Shown piece after piece: positions 53,589 through 62,949 of a DNA stretch of 64,000 nucleotides. This DNA is from Halomonas sp. DQ26W. Its GTDB lineage: Bacteria > Pseudomonadota > Gammaproteobacteria > Pseudomonadales > Halomonadaceae. The DNA lies in contig NZ_QPKI01000022.1 in assembly GCF_003339685.1 (NCBI RefSeq), positions 1 to 64,000 of the forward strand. The letters are read 5' to 3'. The first letter of the stretch is position 1. The number at the start of each line of letters is the position of its first letter. A model generated the notes under the pieces. It ran no database searches. It had not been told where the DNA came from and saw only the letters and a list, made by a program, of their open reading frames with translations. Made by a program: the position numbers and the translations under genes.

Positions 53589-53618
53589 AGAGCGCAGCCA
53601 CGAACCGGAGGTTTTGCC

Positions 53619-54395
53619 ATGGAGTATCCACAACTAGTGCCCGGCACCCTGCTGCGCCGCTACAAACGCTTCCTGGCCGATGTGCGCCTCGTCGACGGTC
53701 GCGAAGTGGTCGCCCACTGCCCCAATACCGGCTCCATGCGCACGGTGAATGTGCCGGGCTGCCGCGTATGGCTGGCACCCAGCGACAATCCGGTGCGCAA
53801 GCTGGCCTGGACCTGGGAACTGATCGAGCTGCCCCAGGCCGACGGTAGCCTGGCGCTCGCTTCGGTGCATACCGGGCGGGCCAATCGCATCGTCGAAGAG
53901 GCGCTGCGTGGGGGGCAGGTGGCCGCCCTGGCGGGCTATGCCTCGCTGAAACGCGAGGCGAAGGTGATGGCGGAACCGGGACAAAGCGCGAGCCGGCTCG
54001 ACTTCCGCCTGGACGACCCGCTGCGGGGAACGGTCTTCATCGAGGTCAAGCAGGTCACCCTCAAGGAGAGCGATGGCCATGGCTATTTTCCCGATGCGGT
54101 GAGCGAGCGGGGACGGCGCCATCTGGGGGTGCTGGGCGATCTTGCAGCCCAGGGCCATCGGGCGGTGCTGCTGTTCTGCGTGGCCCATACCGGCATCGGC
54201 GACGTGGCCGCGGCCGCACACCTCGACCCCGCCTATGCGCTGGCACTGGGCGAGGCAGCACAACGCGGCGTCGAGATACTGGCCTACGGCTGCCGGGTCG
54301 ACAGCCTCGATGGGGTGCCGCGGGTGATACGGCTGGCCGAGGTGCTGCCCGTTTCACTTACCCGCCAGTTGGATGTTGCCTTCGGCGTCGACTGA
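53619..54395 (+). CDS. sfsA: SfsA family protein
   Basis: The 258-residue protein has RRYKRFLADVRL, AHCPNTGSMRT, HTGRANRIVEEAL, the PD-(D/E)xK-like FIEVKQVTL and YFPDAVSERGRRHLGVL. It is named for stimulating sugar fermentation and maltose genes in E. coli; nucleic-acid binding is proposed. It frequently neighbours dksA in gammaproteobacteria. CGGAG lies 8 bases before the ATG. Its 3' end overlaps the convergent Rieske gene by 42 bases. Confidence 0.95.
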   Translation: MEYPQLVPGTLLRRYKRFLADVRLVDGREVVAHCPNTGSMRTVNVPGCRVWLAPSDNPVRKLAWTWELIELPQADGSLALASVHTGRANRIVEEALRGGQVAALAGYASLKREAKVMAEPGQSASRLDFRLDDPLRGTVFIEVKQVTLKESDGHGYFPDAVSERGRRHLGVLGDLAAQGHRAVLLFCVAHTGIGDVAAAAHLDPAYALALGEAAQRGVEILAYGCRVDSLDGVPRVIRLAEVLPVSLTRQLDVAFGVD

Positions 54396-54686
54396 CACCA
54401 CCACCGGCTCCAGGTGGCGCCCCTGGCAGGGGCCGAAGATGCATTCACCGGTTTCGGGCAGGAACAGGGCGCCGTGCATGGTGCACTGGATTAGCTCCCC
54501 GCTCGCTTCGAGAAAGACGTTTGGCTCCGCCTGCAGCATTACCCCCTGATGGGGGCAGCGATTGACGAAGGCGCTGATTCGCTCATGGACCTTCACCAGC
54601 AGCACGTTGCGTCCATCGGGCAGTCGTATGCCCAGGGCCGAGGTGGCGTCGAGCTCGGTCCGGTGGGCCAGCCGGAGACGGCTCAT
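54354..54686 (-). CDS. Rieske [2Fe-2S] domain protein
   Basis: The 110-residue stand-alone Rieske ferredoxin carries the two cluster motifs CPHQGV (CxH) and CTMHGALF (CxxH), 32 residues apart. Electron partners are unknown; it resembles small NirD/HcaC-like ferredoxins. Its start overlaps the stop of the DUF4426 gene (ATGA), so both are translated together, and its end overlaps sfsA on the other strand. Confidence 0.85.
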   Translation of the reverse strand: MSRLRLAHRTELDATSALGIRLPDGRNVLLVKVHERISAFVNRCPHQGVMLQAEPNVFLEASGELIQCTMHGALFLPETGECIFGPCQGRHLEPVVVSVDAEGNIQLAGK

Positions 54687-55141
54687 CGGTCTATGGTAAA
54701 GCGCTGAATGAAGCCGACGTTGGTTGGCGCTTCGTTGCGGTCGTGGCGGATCTCAAGGTCGAAGTGCATGGGCTCACCTTCGATGATTCGAAAGACCGCA
54801 ATTTGCGACACGCTGTCACCGGTGCGCAGAGAACGGAAGGAGAGCGAAGCGGGCGAAGTGTCGCCAACCGTGCCGACCGTCCCGCTTACGGGGGCGTTCA
54901 CGGTCCTGGTGGTGCCATCCCCACGCTGCTCGAGCACACTGATATTGACCAGCGCCATGGCTGGGCTGCGCTGGACACCATGAGTAGATGCCACCTCCGG
55001 GCTAAGGAAGCTGGTGCTGACGGCGCTGTAGTGGATCTGATAGTCGCCGACCCGCTCGAACTGCTGTGCCTGAAGCGGCAGGGTCAGGCAGAACAGCAGC
55101 AGCGTGGTGAACAGGCGGTACAAGTTGGCACGATGCATCAT
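54683..55141 (-). CDS. DUF4426 periplasmic protein
   Basis: The 152-residue protein has a signal peptide (LYRLFTTLLLFCLTLPLQAQQ, cleavage after Ala-Gln-Ala near residue 25). The mature domain FERVGDYQIHYSAVSTSFLSPEVASTHG, RSPAMALVNISVLEQ and the closing FIQRFTIDR match DUF4426, which often follows metXW in gammaproteobacteria. Function is unknown. The second Met (55138) is a possible start. Nothing else is seen in the 56 bases to metW. Confidence 0.82.
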   Translation of the reverse strand: MMHRANLYRLFTTLLLFCLTLPLQAQQFERVGDYQIHYSAVSTSFLSPEVASTHGVQRSPAMALVNISVLEQRGDGTTRTVNAPVSGTVGTVGDTSPASLSFRSLRTGDSVSQIAVFRIIEGEPMHFDLEIRHDRNEAPTNVGFIQRFTIDR

Positions 55142-55197
55142 CGGTAGCTCCCTCGACTTGTCGTTGCATCTCGTCTCTCGGCTATTATGTCTCGTTG

Positions 55198-55830
55198 CTA
55201 CGTCTTGCTCGTTGACTTGGTCGTGGCCTCGGCCTGCTGTCGGCTGATGCGGAAGATGGCGATTTCACCGAACAGGTTGGGCCAAAGCCGCGAGGTCCAG
55301 TGTCCTTCATGGTCGCGTATCCCCACCGCCCGGTCGGTGATCGCCAAGCCCTTTTCGCGACACAGGTGTTCAAAGTCGTTGAAGGTCGAAAGATGGATAT
55401 TGGGGGTATCGTACCAGGCGTGGGGCAGCGACTTGGAAACCGGCATGTAGCCGCGTATGCCGAGATGCACCCGGTGCCGCCAGTAGGCGAAGTTGGGAAA
55501 GGTGATGATGCACTCGTCGGCGACTCGCAGCATCTCGTCGAGCATGCGGTCGGGGCGGCGCAGCGCCTGCAATGCCTGGGTCATGACCACCAGATCGTAG
55601 GTGTCATCCTCGAAGTTTACCAGACCCTCGTCGAGGTTCTGCTCGATGACGCTGACGCCCTTGTCGATGCAAGCGGTAATGCCCGTCGGGTCGATCTCGA
55701 GGCCATAGCCGGTGACGTCCTTGTCACGGGCCAGAGCCTCGAGCAGGATGCCGTCGCCGCAGGCCAGGTCGAGGATATGCGCCCCTCGGGGAATCCAGCG
55801 GTGAATAAGCTCCAGGTCGGCTCGCATCAT
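55198..55830 (-). CDS. metW: Methionine biosynthesis protein MetW
   Basis: The 210-residue SAM-binding fold protein has [15 protein letters not shown] (motif I), [30 protein letters not shown], and [20 protein letters not shown]. MetW works with MetX in homoserine O-acyltransferase activity in several proteobacteria. It overlaps metX by ATGA. The C-terminal [15 protein letters not shown] tail is species-specific. Confidence 0.95.
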   Translation of the reverse strand: MMRADLELIHRWIPRGAHILDLACGDGILLEALARDKDVTGYGLEIDPTGITACIDKGVSVIEQNLDEGLVNFEDDTYDLVVMTQALQALRRPDRMLDEMLRVADECIITFPNFAYWRHRVHLGIRGYMPVSKSLPHAWYDTPNIHLSTFNDFEHLCREKGLAITDRAVGIRDHEGHWTSRLWPNLFGEIAIFRISRQQAEATTKSTSKT

Positions 55831-57029
55831 GAGCGCTCCTCCAGGCCCATCTCCCGGGCCGTACGGGACATGAAGGCGGCAAAGACGGCCTGATAGCGTG
55901 GCTCCGGCAGAAGGAAAGCATCATGGCCGTGGGGAGAATCGATATTCACGTAGCTTACCGACTTGCCGGCCCGGATCAGGGCGTTGACCAGCTCTCGGGA
56001 GCGAGAGGGGGTGAATCGCCAATCGCTGGTGAAGCTGACCACCAGGAAAGGGCACTGTGCCGGCTTCACCGCCTTGGCGAGGACGCCGCCGTGAACCGCG
56101 GCAGGGTCGAAATAGTCCAGGGCCTTGGTCATCAGCAGATAGGTGTTGGCATCGAAGGAGCTCGAGAAGGTATCGCCTTGGTGTCGCAGGTAGGACTCCA
56201 CCTGGAACTCCACGCCGTAGCCGAAGTTGAGATCCTCGCTGCGCAGGTCGCGGCCGAATTTGCTGCCCATGGCATCTTCCGACAAGTAGGTGATATGTCC
56301 CACCATGCGGGCCAGCTTGAGGCCGCGACGCGGGACCTTGCCGTGCTCGTTGTACCAGCCGTCGTGGAAGTCGGGGTCGGAGCGAATGGCCTGTCGGGCC
56401 ACTTCATTGAAGGCGATGTTCTGGGCCGATAGCTTGGGGGTGGCGGCAATGACCGCGGCATTGGCGATACGCTCCGGGTAGGTAAGGGCCCATTGCAGCA
56501 CCTGCATGCCACCCAGACTGCCGCCGATCACGGCGGCGAAGCATTCGATGCCCAGACGGTCTGCCAGGCGTGCCTGGCTGTGGACCCAATCACCCACCGT
56601 CATCATCGGGAAGTCCGGCCCCCATTGGCGGCCGGTGGCGGGATTGACGCTGACCGGTCCGGTACTGCCATGGCAGCCCCCGAGGTTATTCAGCGAGACC
56701 ACAAAGAAGCGGTCGGTGTCGATGGACTTGCCCGGGCCGATATGGGCGTCCCACCAGCCGGGCTTGCGATCATTGGCGTCGTGAAACCCCGCAGCATGAT
56801 GATGCCCCGATAGCGCATGGCAGATCAGTACCGCATTGGTCCGCGTGGCATTGAGTGTGCCGTAGGTTTCATAGACGAGGTCGTAGGCCGGCAGCGTCTT
56901 GCCGCAGGCCAGGTCCAAGGGGTCGTCGAAGTGCGCCGTCTGTGGCGTCACCAGGCCGACCGAGTCGGCGGGAAACTCGGGCATCTGTTGTTCTGTGTCC
57001 AGTCGTTGGGATCCAGTATGGGTCGACAT
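55827..57029 (-). CDS. metX: Homoserine O-acyltransferase MetX
   Basis: The 400-residue alpha/beta-hydrolase activates homoserine with acetyl- or succinyl-CoA for methionine synthesis. [24 protein letters not shown], nucleophile elbow [16 protein letters not shown], and the acid/base region [14 protein letters not shown] (here [10 protein letters not shown]) complete the triad. The start at 57029 lies 5 bases after the yggT stop; a longer frame into yggT is unlikely. Acetyl versus succinyl specificity cannot be told with confidence. Confidence 0.94.
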   Translation of the reverse strand: MSTHTGSQRLDTEQQMPEFPADSVGLVTPQTAHFDDPLDLACGKTLPAYDLVYETYGTLNATRTNAVLICHALSGHHHAAGFHDANDRKPGWWDAHIGPGKSIDTDRFFVVSLNNLGGCHGSTGPVSVNPATGRQWGPDFPMMTVGDWVHSQARLADRLGIECFAAVIGGSLGGMQVLQWALTYPERIANAAVIAATPKLSAQNIAFNEVARQAIRSDPDFHDGWYNEHGKVPRRGLKLARMVGHITYLSEDAMGSKFGRDLRSEDLNFGYGVEFQVESYLRHQGDTFSSSFDANTYLLMTKALDYFDPAAVHGGVLAKAVKPAQCPFLVVSFTSDWRFTPSRSRELVNALIRAGKSVSYVNIDSPHGHDAFLLPEPRYQAVFAAFMSRTAREMGLEERS

Positions 57030-57033
57030 GGTC

Positions 57034-57615
57034 TTACAGGCCGACCAGCGCTCCGGCGATACCGGCGGCACGAGTCAGAGCGCCCACCACGATACCATCG
57101 ATGAGGCTGATGGCGATGAAGACCACGATCGGCGACAGGTCGATCATGCCCAGCGGTGGGATGACCTTGCGCACCGGCGCCATGATCGGCTCCACCAACT
57201 GCATGATCAGTAGTGCGCCGGGGTGGCTGGCGTTGGGGGCTACCCAGCTCAGGATGATCATCACGATCAGGGCGAAGAAATAGATCTTGAGGATCGCATT
57301 GGCAATCGCGGCAACCGCACCGATGGCGACATTGGCTATTGGCGGCATGCCGAAGCCGGCGATCTGCAGGATGACCACGATGCTGATTGCCTTAAGCACG
57401 AAGGCGGCAGCCAGGGTCGCCAGGTCGAAGCGGCCCATCACCGGACCAAGGAAGCTCTGGAAGGGGCGCACCACCGGCTGGGTGATCTTCACCACCGATT
57501 GGCTGATGGGATTGTAGTAATCGGCCTGCGATGCCTGCAGCAGGAAGCGCAGCATCATCAGAAATAGATAGATATTGATAAGGGTGTTGACCAGCAACAG
57601 GCCAGCATTTCCCAT
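57034..57615 (-). CDS. yggT: YggT family membrane protein
   Basis: The 193-residue inner membrane protein is built of two YGGT repeats, each with two hydrophobic helices: [22 protein letters not shown] with [22 protein letters not shown], then [15 protein letters not shown] with [24 protein letters not shown]. The role in bacteria is unclear (osmotic or cell-division links are reported). It follows proC by 61 bases, the usual yggS-proC-yggT order. Confidence 0.93.
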   Translation of the reverse strand: MGNAGLLLVNTLINIYLFLMMLRFLLQASQADYYNPISQSVVKITQPVVRPFQSFLGPVMGRFDLATLAAAFVLKAISIVVILQIAGFGMPPIANVAIGAVAAIANAILKIYFFALIVMIILSWVAPNASHPGALLIMQLVEPIMAPVRKVIPPLGMIDLSPIVVFIAISLIDGIVVGALTRAAGIAGALVGL

Positions 57616-57676
57616 GTTCGGCTCCTTTCTCTCATGTAGGGGGAGGCCGCCGCGTGCTGCGGGCGGCCTCTAAGCG

Positions 57677-58501
57677 CTAGCGCTGTCCGAATTCATTGCC
57701 CATCTCGCGGGCGCGGCCGGCGCAGGCATCCATGGCGTCGACCATCATGGCGCGCAGTCCCGCCTGCTCGAGATGCTCTACCGCACGCTCGGTGGTGCCG
57801 CCAGGCGACATCACGTTGCGCTTGAGCCGGGCCGGGGTAAGTTCGCTCTCCTGGGCCATGCGGGCTGCGCCGAGTGCGGTCTGGATCGCCAGGCGGCGAG
57901 CCGTTTCCGCAGGCAGGCCCAGTTTCACGCCAGCCTCTTCCATGGCTTCGAACATCAGGAAGAAATAGGCGGGGCCACTGCCGGAAACTGCCGTGACCGC
58001 ATCCAGCAGCGACTCTTCCTCGACCCATTCGACCAACCCGACGGCGCCAAGCAGTTCGCTGGCCTGGGTACGCTGTTCGGCGGCGACTTCGGGCGTTGCG
58101 TACAAACCGGCGGCACCGCAACCGACCAGTGAAGGTGTGTTGGGCATGCAGCGAACCAGTGCCATGCCGCCCCCCATCCAGGCTTGCAGAGTTGCCGCGT
58201 CGATTCCGGCGGCCACCGAAACGATCAGCGGACGCTGACGCTGCAGAGTATCGCGCAGCCCCTCGCAGACTTCCTTCATCACTTGAGGCTTGACGGCCAG
58301 CACCACCACGTCGGCATCGCGTACCGCGGCGGCATTATCGGTATTGGTACGAATTCCGTAGCGCTCATGAATCGGCGCCAGGAAGGCATCGCTGGGAGAG
58401 GTGGCGGTAATGCCGGTGGCCGGGTAACCGTTGTCGATCATCCCGCCAATGATAGCGCTGGCCATGTTGCCGGCGCCGATGAAAGTGACTCTGCTGGCCA
58501 T
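57677..58501 (-). CDS. proC: Pyrroline-5-carboxylate reductase
   Basis: The 274-residue NADPH enzyme makes proline. The Rossmann motif TFIGAGNMASAIIGG, VVLAVKPQVM, VRCMPNTPSLVGCGA and DAVTAVSGSGPAYFFLMFEAMEEAGVKLGL with the end SPGGTTERAVEHLEQAG are all signature blocks. Proline is also an osmolyte in halophiles. It lies between yggS and yggT. A hairpin at 57643-57670 without a T tract follows its stop. Confidence 0.97.
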   Translation of the reverse strand: MASRVTFIGAGNMASAIIGGMIDNGYPATGITATSPSDAFLAPIHERYGIRTNTDNAAAVRDADVVVLAVKPQVMKEVCEGLRDTLQRQRPLIVSVAAGIDAATLQAWMGGGMALVRCMPNTPSLVGCGAAGLYATPEVAAEQRTQASELLGAVGLVEWVEEESLLDAVTAVSGSGPAYFFLMFEAMEEAGVKLGLPAETARRLAIQTALGAARMAQESELTPARLKRNVMSPGGTTERAVEHLEQAGLRAMMVDAMDACAGRAREMGNEFGQR

Positions 58502-58530
58502 TGAAATATATCCTTTTACGTTATGTAACG

Positions 58531-58547
58531 ACCGGCTCTAGGCCGGT
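58531..58547 (-). terminator. Hairpin between yggS and proC
   Basis: ACCGGC-TCTAG-GCCGGT forms a 6-bp stem without a T run. It may be a processing or weak termination signal between two cotranscribed genes. Confidence 0.3.
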
Positions 58548-58562
58548 ACGCATTAGCATCAA

Positions 58563-59282
58563 TCAGCGCGATGCGGCTTCCCGCTTGCCAAATATGGCGG
58601 TTCCCAGCCGAACCAGGGTAGCGCCTTCTGCTACGGCGGCTTCCAGGTCGGCACTCATGCCCATCGACAGGGTATCCAAAGGTGCGTCGGGGAAGCGTTT
58701 CTGCAGCATCTCAAGCGCCTGGCGCAGGTGGGCGAACGGTTCCCGCTGGGCCGATGGTTCCTCAGTCGGGGCGGGAATGGCCATCAGTCCGCGCAGCCTT
58801 AGGGCCGGCATCGCCAGTACCGCCTCGGCCAGGCGTGGTAGATCCTCGAGCATGATGCCTGACTTGCTCGGCTCGGCACTGATGTTGACCTGTAGGCAGA
58901 TGTCCAGCGGCCCGAGCCCGGCAGGGCGTTGTTCGTTCAGGCGCCGGGCAATCTTCTCACGGTCGACGCTGTGTACCCAGGCAAAGTGCTCGGCCACCTC
59001 CCGGGACTTGTTGGATTGCAGGGGGCCGATAAAATGCCAGACGATGCCCTCCAGATCGCCGAGTTCGGCCTGCTTGGCGAGCGCTTCCTGAACGTAGTTT
59101 TCACCGAAGTCCCGCTGCCCCAGCTCCCATGCTTCGCGGATCAAGGCAGCCGGCTTGGTCTTGCTGACCGCCAGCAGCCGAGCGTCACCGGTCTGGCGGC
59201 CGGCTGCTGCCAGGGCATCGGCCAGCCGCGCCTGGGCGAAGGCCAGGTAGTCACCGAGAATGAAATTCGTGGTATTACTCAC
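58563..59282 (-). CDS. yggS: YggS/PROSC family PLP homeostasis protein
   Basis: The 239-residue single-domain PLP-binding TIM barrel has LLAVSKTKPAALIREAWELGQRDFGENYVQEALAK with the PLP Lys near 41, WHFIGPLQSNKSR, LQVNISAEPSKSG, and SMGMSADLEAAVAEGATLVRLGTAIFG at the phosphate site. It keeps PLP levels and amino-acid pools balanced. It starts with GTG at 59282. It is divergent from pilT with 67 bases between, as in Pseudomonas. Confidence 0.95.
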   Translation of the reverse strand: MSNTTNFILGDYLAFAQARLADALAAAGRQTGDARLLAVSKTKPAALIREAWELGQRDFGENYVQEALAKQAELGDLEGIVWHFIGPLQSNKSREVAEHFAWVHSVDREKIARRLNEQRPAGLGPLDICLQVNISAEPSKSGIMLEDLPRLAEAVLAMPALRLRGLMAIPAPTEEPSAQREPFAHLRQALEMLQKRFPDAPLDTLSMGMSADLEAAVAEGATLVRLGTAIFGKREAASR

Positions 59283-59349
59283 CTGAAGTCCTTCATGTCA
59301 AAAGGTCTGGCATACTGAAACGAACCTTACCTGGTAGCAGGGGAACCGC

Positions 59350-60381
<1,032 letters not shown>

Positions 60382-60470
60382 GGGTATGCTGACATAGGGC
60401 ACGCTGGCGCAGGCATGGCTCGGGGCTAATGAATGAAAGCCGAAACAGAAGCAGACAAGGGGGCAGGGAC

Positions 60471-61613
60471 ATGACAGCACAAGAATGGTTGGAGCAACTG
60501 CTGGGCATCATGGCCCAGAAGGAAGCATCGGACCTTTTGATCTCGGTGCAGGCTCCCCCCACCATCAAGATCGCCGGCAAGCTGACCGCGCTTGGTGACC
60601 AGCGCCTCTCGTTGGCTCAGGTACGTGAGCTGGTCAATACGGCGGTGCCCGAAGGCATGCGGGAGCGTTTCCAGATCGATCGCGAAGCCAACTTCGCCTT
60701 GAGCATCTCGGGACTCGGCCGCTTCCGAGTCAGTGCCTTTCAGCAGCGCAGTCAGCTGGCCATGGTGATCCGGCGTATCGCCTTCGACATCCCCCATCTC
60801 GAAGAGCTGTCCCTGCCGCAGCAACTGGGTGAGCTGGCCAACCTCAAACGTGGCCTGGTGTTCGTGGTGGGCGGCACCGGTACCGGCAAGTCGACCACCC
60901 TGGCGTCGATGATCCAGCAGCGCAACGAGACGGTGGGGGGGCATATCATCAGCGTCGAGGACCCTATCGAGTACGTGCACCCGCACAAGAAGGCGATCAT
61001 CAATCAGCGCGAGGTGGGAATCGATACCGAGTCCTTCGAGGTGGCGTTGAAGAATACGCTGCGCCAGGCGCCGGACGTGATTCTGATCGGCGAGGTGCGC
61101 ACGCGCGAAACCATGGAACACGCACTCACCTTTGCCGAGACGGGACACCTGTGCCTGGCCACACTTCACGCCAACAACGCCAACCAGGCCCTGGATCGCA
61201 TCATTCACTTCTTTCCCCATGAGCGGCACGAACAGATATGGCTCGATCTCTCGCTCAACCTGCACGCCATCGTCGCCCAGCAGTTGCTGCCCACTCGTGA
61301 TGGGGGGCGCTGCCCGGCTATTGAGATACTACTGCGTACCCCTTTGATCGCTGACCTGATCCGCAAGGGCGATGTCGGTGAAATCAAGAACGTCATGTCT
61401 CGCTCACGGGACCTCGGTATGCAGACCTTCGATCAGGCGCTTTACGAGCTCTACACGGCTGGGCAGATCACCGAGGAAGTGGCACTGGTGCATGCCGATT
61501 CGGCCAATAACCTGCGCATGATGATCAAGTACGAGGATGAAGGCAGCGACGTGCTGGCCAAGGCGCAGGATACGGCACAGCGTCTTTCACTGCGCGACGA
61601 GGATGATTTTTAG
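60471..61613 (+). CDS. pilU: Type IV pilus ATPase PilU
   Basis: The 380-residue PilT paralogue has EWLEQLLGIMAQKEASDLLISVQAPPTIKIAGK, Walker A VVGGTGTGKSTT, Asp box SVEDPIEYVHPHKKAIINQREVG and FAETGHLCLATLHANNANQALDRI. It boosts PilT-dependent retraction. The C-terminal half DEGSDVLAKAQDTAQRLSLRDEDDF extends beyond PilT. ATG 60471 is chosen for the AGGG site and family start; an ATG 42 bases upstream is in frame. Confidence 0.95.
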   Translation: MTAQEWLEQLLGIMAQKEASDLLISVQAPPTIKIAGKLTALGDQRLSLAQVRELVNTAVPEGMRERFQIDREANFALSISGLGRFRVSAFQQRSQLAMVIRRIAFDIPHLEELSLPQQLGELANLKRGLVFVVGGTGTGKSTTLASMIQQRNETVGGHIISVEDPIEYVHPHKKAIINQREVGIDTESFEVALKNTLRQAPDVILIGEVRTRETMEHALTFAETGHLCLATLHANNANQALDRIIHFFPHERHEQIWLDLSLNLHAIVAQQLLPTRDGGRCPAIEILLRTPLIADLIRKGDVGEIKNVMSRSRDLGMQTFDQALYELYTAGQITEEVALVHADSANNLRMMIKYEDEGSDVLAKAQDTAQRLSLRDEDDF

Positions 61614-61631
61614 AAAACACTGAATCAATGC

Positions 61632-61664
61632 CTGTGCGGGCGGATCGCTGTGTTGCGCGGTGCT
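61632..61664 (+). repeat. Half copy of the dapB-type palindrome behind pilU
   Basis: CTGTGCGGGCGGATCGCTGTG and then TTGCGCGGTGCT match the left inner arm of the dapB copy (17644-17676) at most positions, but no right arm follows. It starts 18 bases behind the pilU stop. It looks like a decayed or incomplete member. Confidence 0.5.
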
Positions 61665-61687
61665 TCTTTTCTACAGTGCGTAGAGGG

Positions 61688-62830
61688 CTACGGGGCGTAG
61701 ATGCCGCCTAGCACTCGCGGGCCGGCAGCGCCGGTGACGCTGGGCAGGTTGCCGGGCAACCCTTCGAGCCTGCGCCAGGCGAGCCAGGCGAAGGCGCCTG
61801 CTTCAAGCCAGTCGGCAGGCCAGTCCCAGTCACTGCTGGGTACCAGGGGAGTCTCTGGCAGATGTCGGCCAAGACGGGTCAGCAGGTCCGGGTTGTGGGT
61901 GCCGCCGCCGCAGGGAATCAAGGCTGCTGCTGGCGGAGCCCGAAGTCGCTCACGAGCCATCTCCACGCCGAGGGCAACACTGGTGGCAGTGAGCTCCGAT
62001 AACGTGGCCTGCACGTCCTCGGAGGCTTCCCTTCCCGTCAAACGTTCTTCCAGCCAGTCGAGATGAAAGACCTCGCGGCCGGTGCTGCGCGGTGGCGGGC
62101 GATGGAAGAAGGGCTCAGTCAGCAAGCGCTCCAGCAGGGCTTCATCGACGCGTCCCGACGCGGCCCAGGTGCCCTCCGGGTCGAAGCGTCCGCCGCGATG
62201 CCGCGCATGCCAGCCATCCAGTAGGGCGTTGGCGGGGCCGGTATCGAAGCCGATGACCTCGGCGTCGCTTTCGGCAGGCGGCAGCAGCGTCAGGTTGGCG
62301 AAGCCGCCCAGGTTGAGCACCAGCAGCCACGCCCCATGCCGACGAAACAGGGCTTCATGAAAAGCGGGAGCGAGCGGAGCCGCCTGGCCGCCTGCGGCCA
62401 GGTCGCGGCGCCGGAAGTCGGCTACCACTGTGCAACCGCACAGCTCGGCCAACAGGCTGGGGTTGTCCAGCTGCAAAGTATAGGCAGGCGCCTCGCCATG
62501 CCCCCTGCCATGCCCCCATGGGGCATGCTCGATGGTCTGGCCGTGGCTGCCGATGGCGGCGATAGCATCGGGCGATTTGTCGCTGGCGGCGAGCAGCCGT
62601 TTCACGGCTGTCGCTTGCAAGCGGCAGAACGCGTTCTCGGCCGCAGCCAGTTCGGCAAATGCCGCGCGTTCGGCCTGGCAGAGTGCCAGTAGCGATTCGC
62701 GCAGACTCTCCGGCATAGGCTCGGCCCGGGTGGCGAGCAGGCGCGCATTGTTGTGGCCGTCGATTTCTACCAGAGCGGCATCGACACCGTCGAGACTGGT
62801 GCCGGACATCAGGCCGATGAACAGTGTCAT
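61688..62830 (-). CDS. anmK: Anhydro-N-acetylmuramic acid kinase
   Basis: The 380-residue sugar kinase phosphorylates and opens 1,6-anhydro-MurNAc in cell-wall recycling. IGLMSGTSLDGVDAALVEI is the N-terminal phosphate motif, IGSHGQTIEHAP and VVADFRRRDLAAGGQAAPLAPAFH are family blocks, LNLGGFANLTLL and GFDTGPANALLDGW bind sugar, and PCGGGTHNPDLLTRL binds ADP. The start at 62830 gives MTLFIGLMSG. It is divergent from tyrS, as in Pseudomonas. Confidence 0.96.
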   Translation of the reverse strand: MTLFIGLMSGTSLDGVDAALVEIDGHNNARLLATRAEPMPESLRESLLALCQAERAAFAELAAAENAFCRLQATAVKRLLAASDKSPDAIAAIGSHGQTIEHAPWGHGRGHGEAPAYTLQLDNPSLLAELCGCTVVADFRRRDLAAGGQAAPLAPAFHEALFRRHGAWLLVLNLGGFANLTLLPPAESDAEVIGFDTGPANALLDGWHARHRGGRFDPEGTWAASGRVDEALLERLLTEPFFHRPPPRSTGREVFHLDWLEERLTGREASEDVQATLSELTATSVALGVEMARERLRAPPAAALIPCGGGTHNPDLLTRLGRHLPETPLVPSSDWDWPADWLEAGAFAWLAWRRLEGLPGNLPSVTGAAGPRVLGGIYAP

Positions 62831-62949
62831 TCCGCTACTCCCCGTTGCTGAGCCTCCTCCGCGAGGCGCCAAGTCATGCTAACATCCTGTTCCACTCAAT
62901 GGACCCTGGTGGCAGGGCCTGGTAACCGTATTATGTGGAGTCGGAGACG

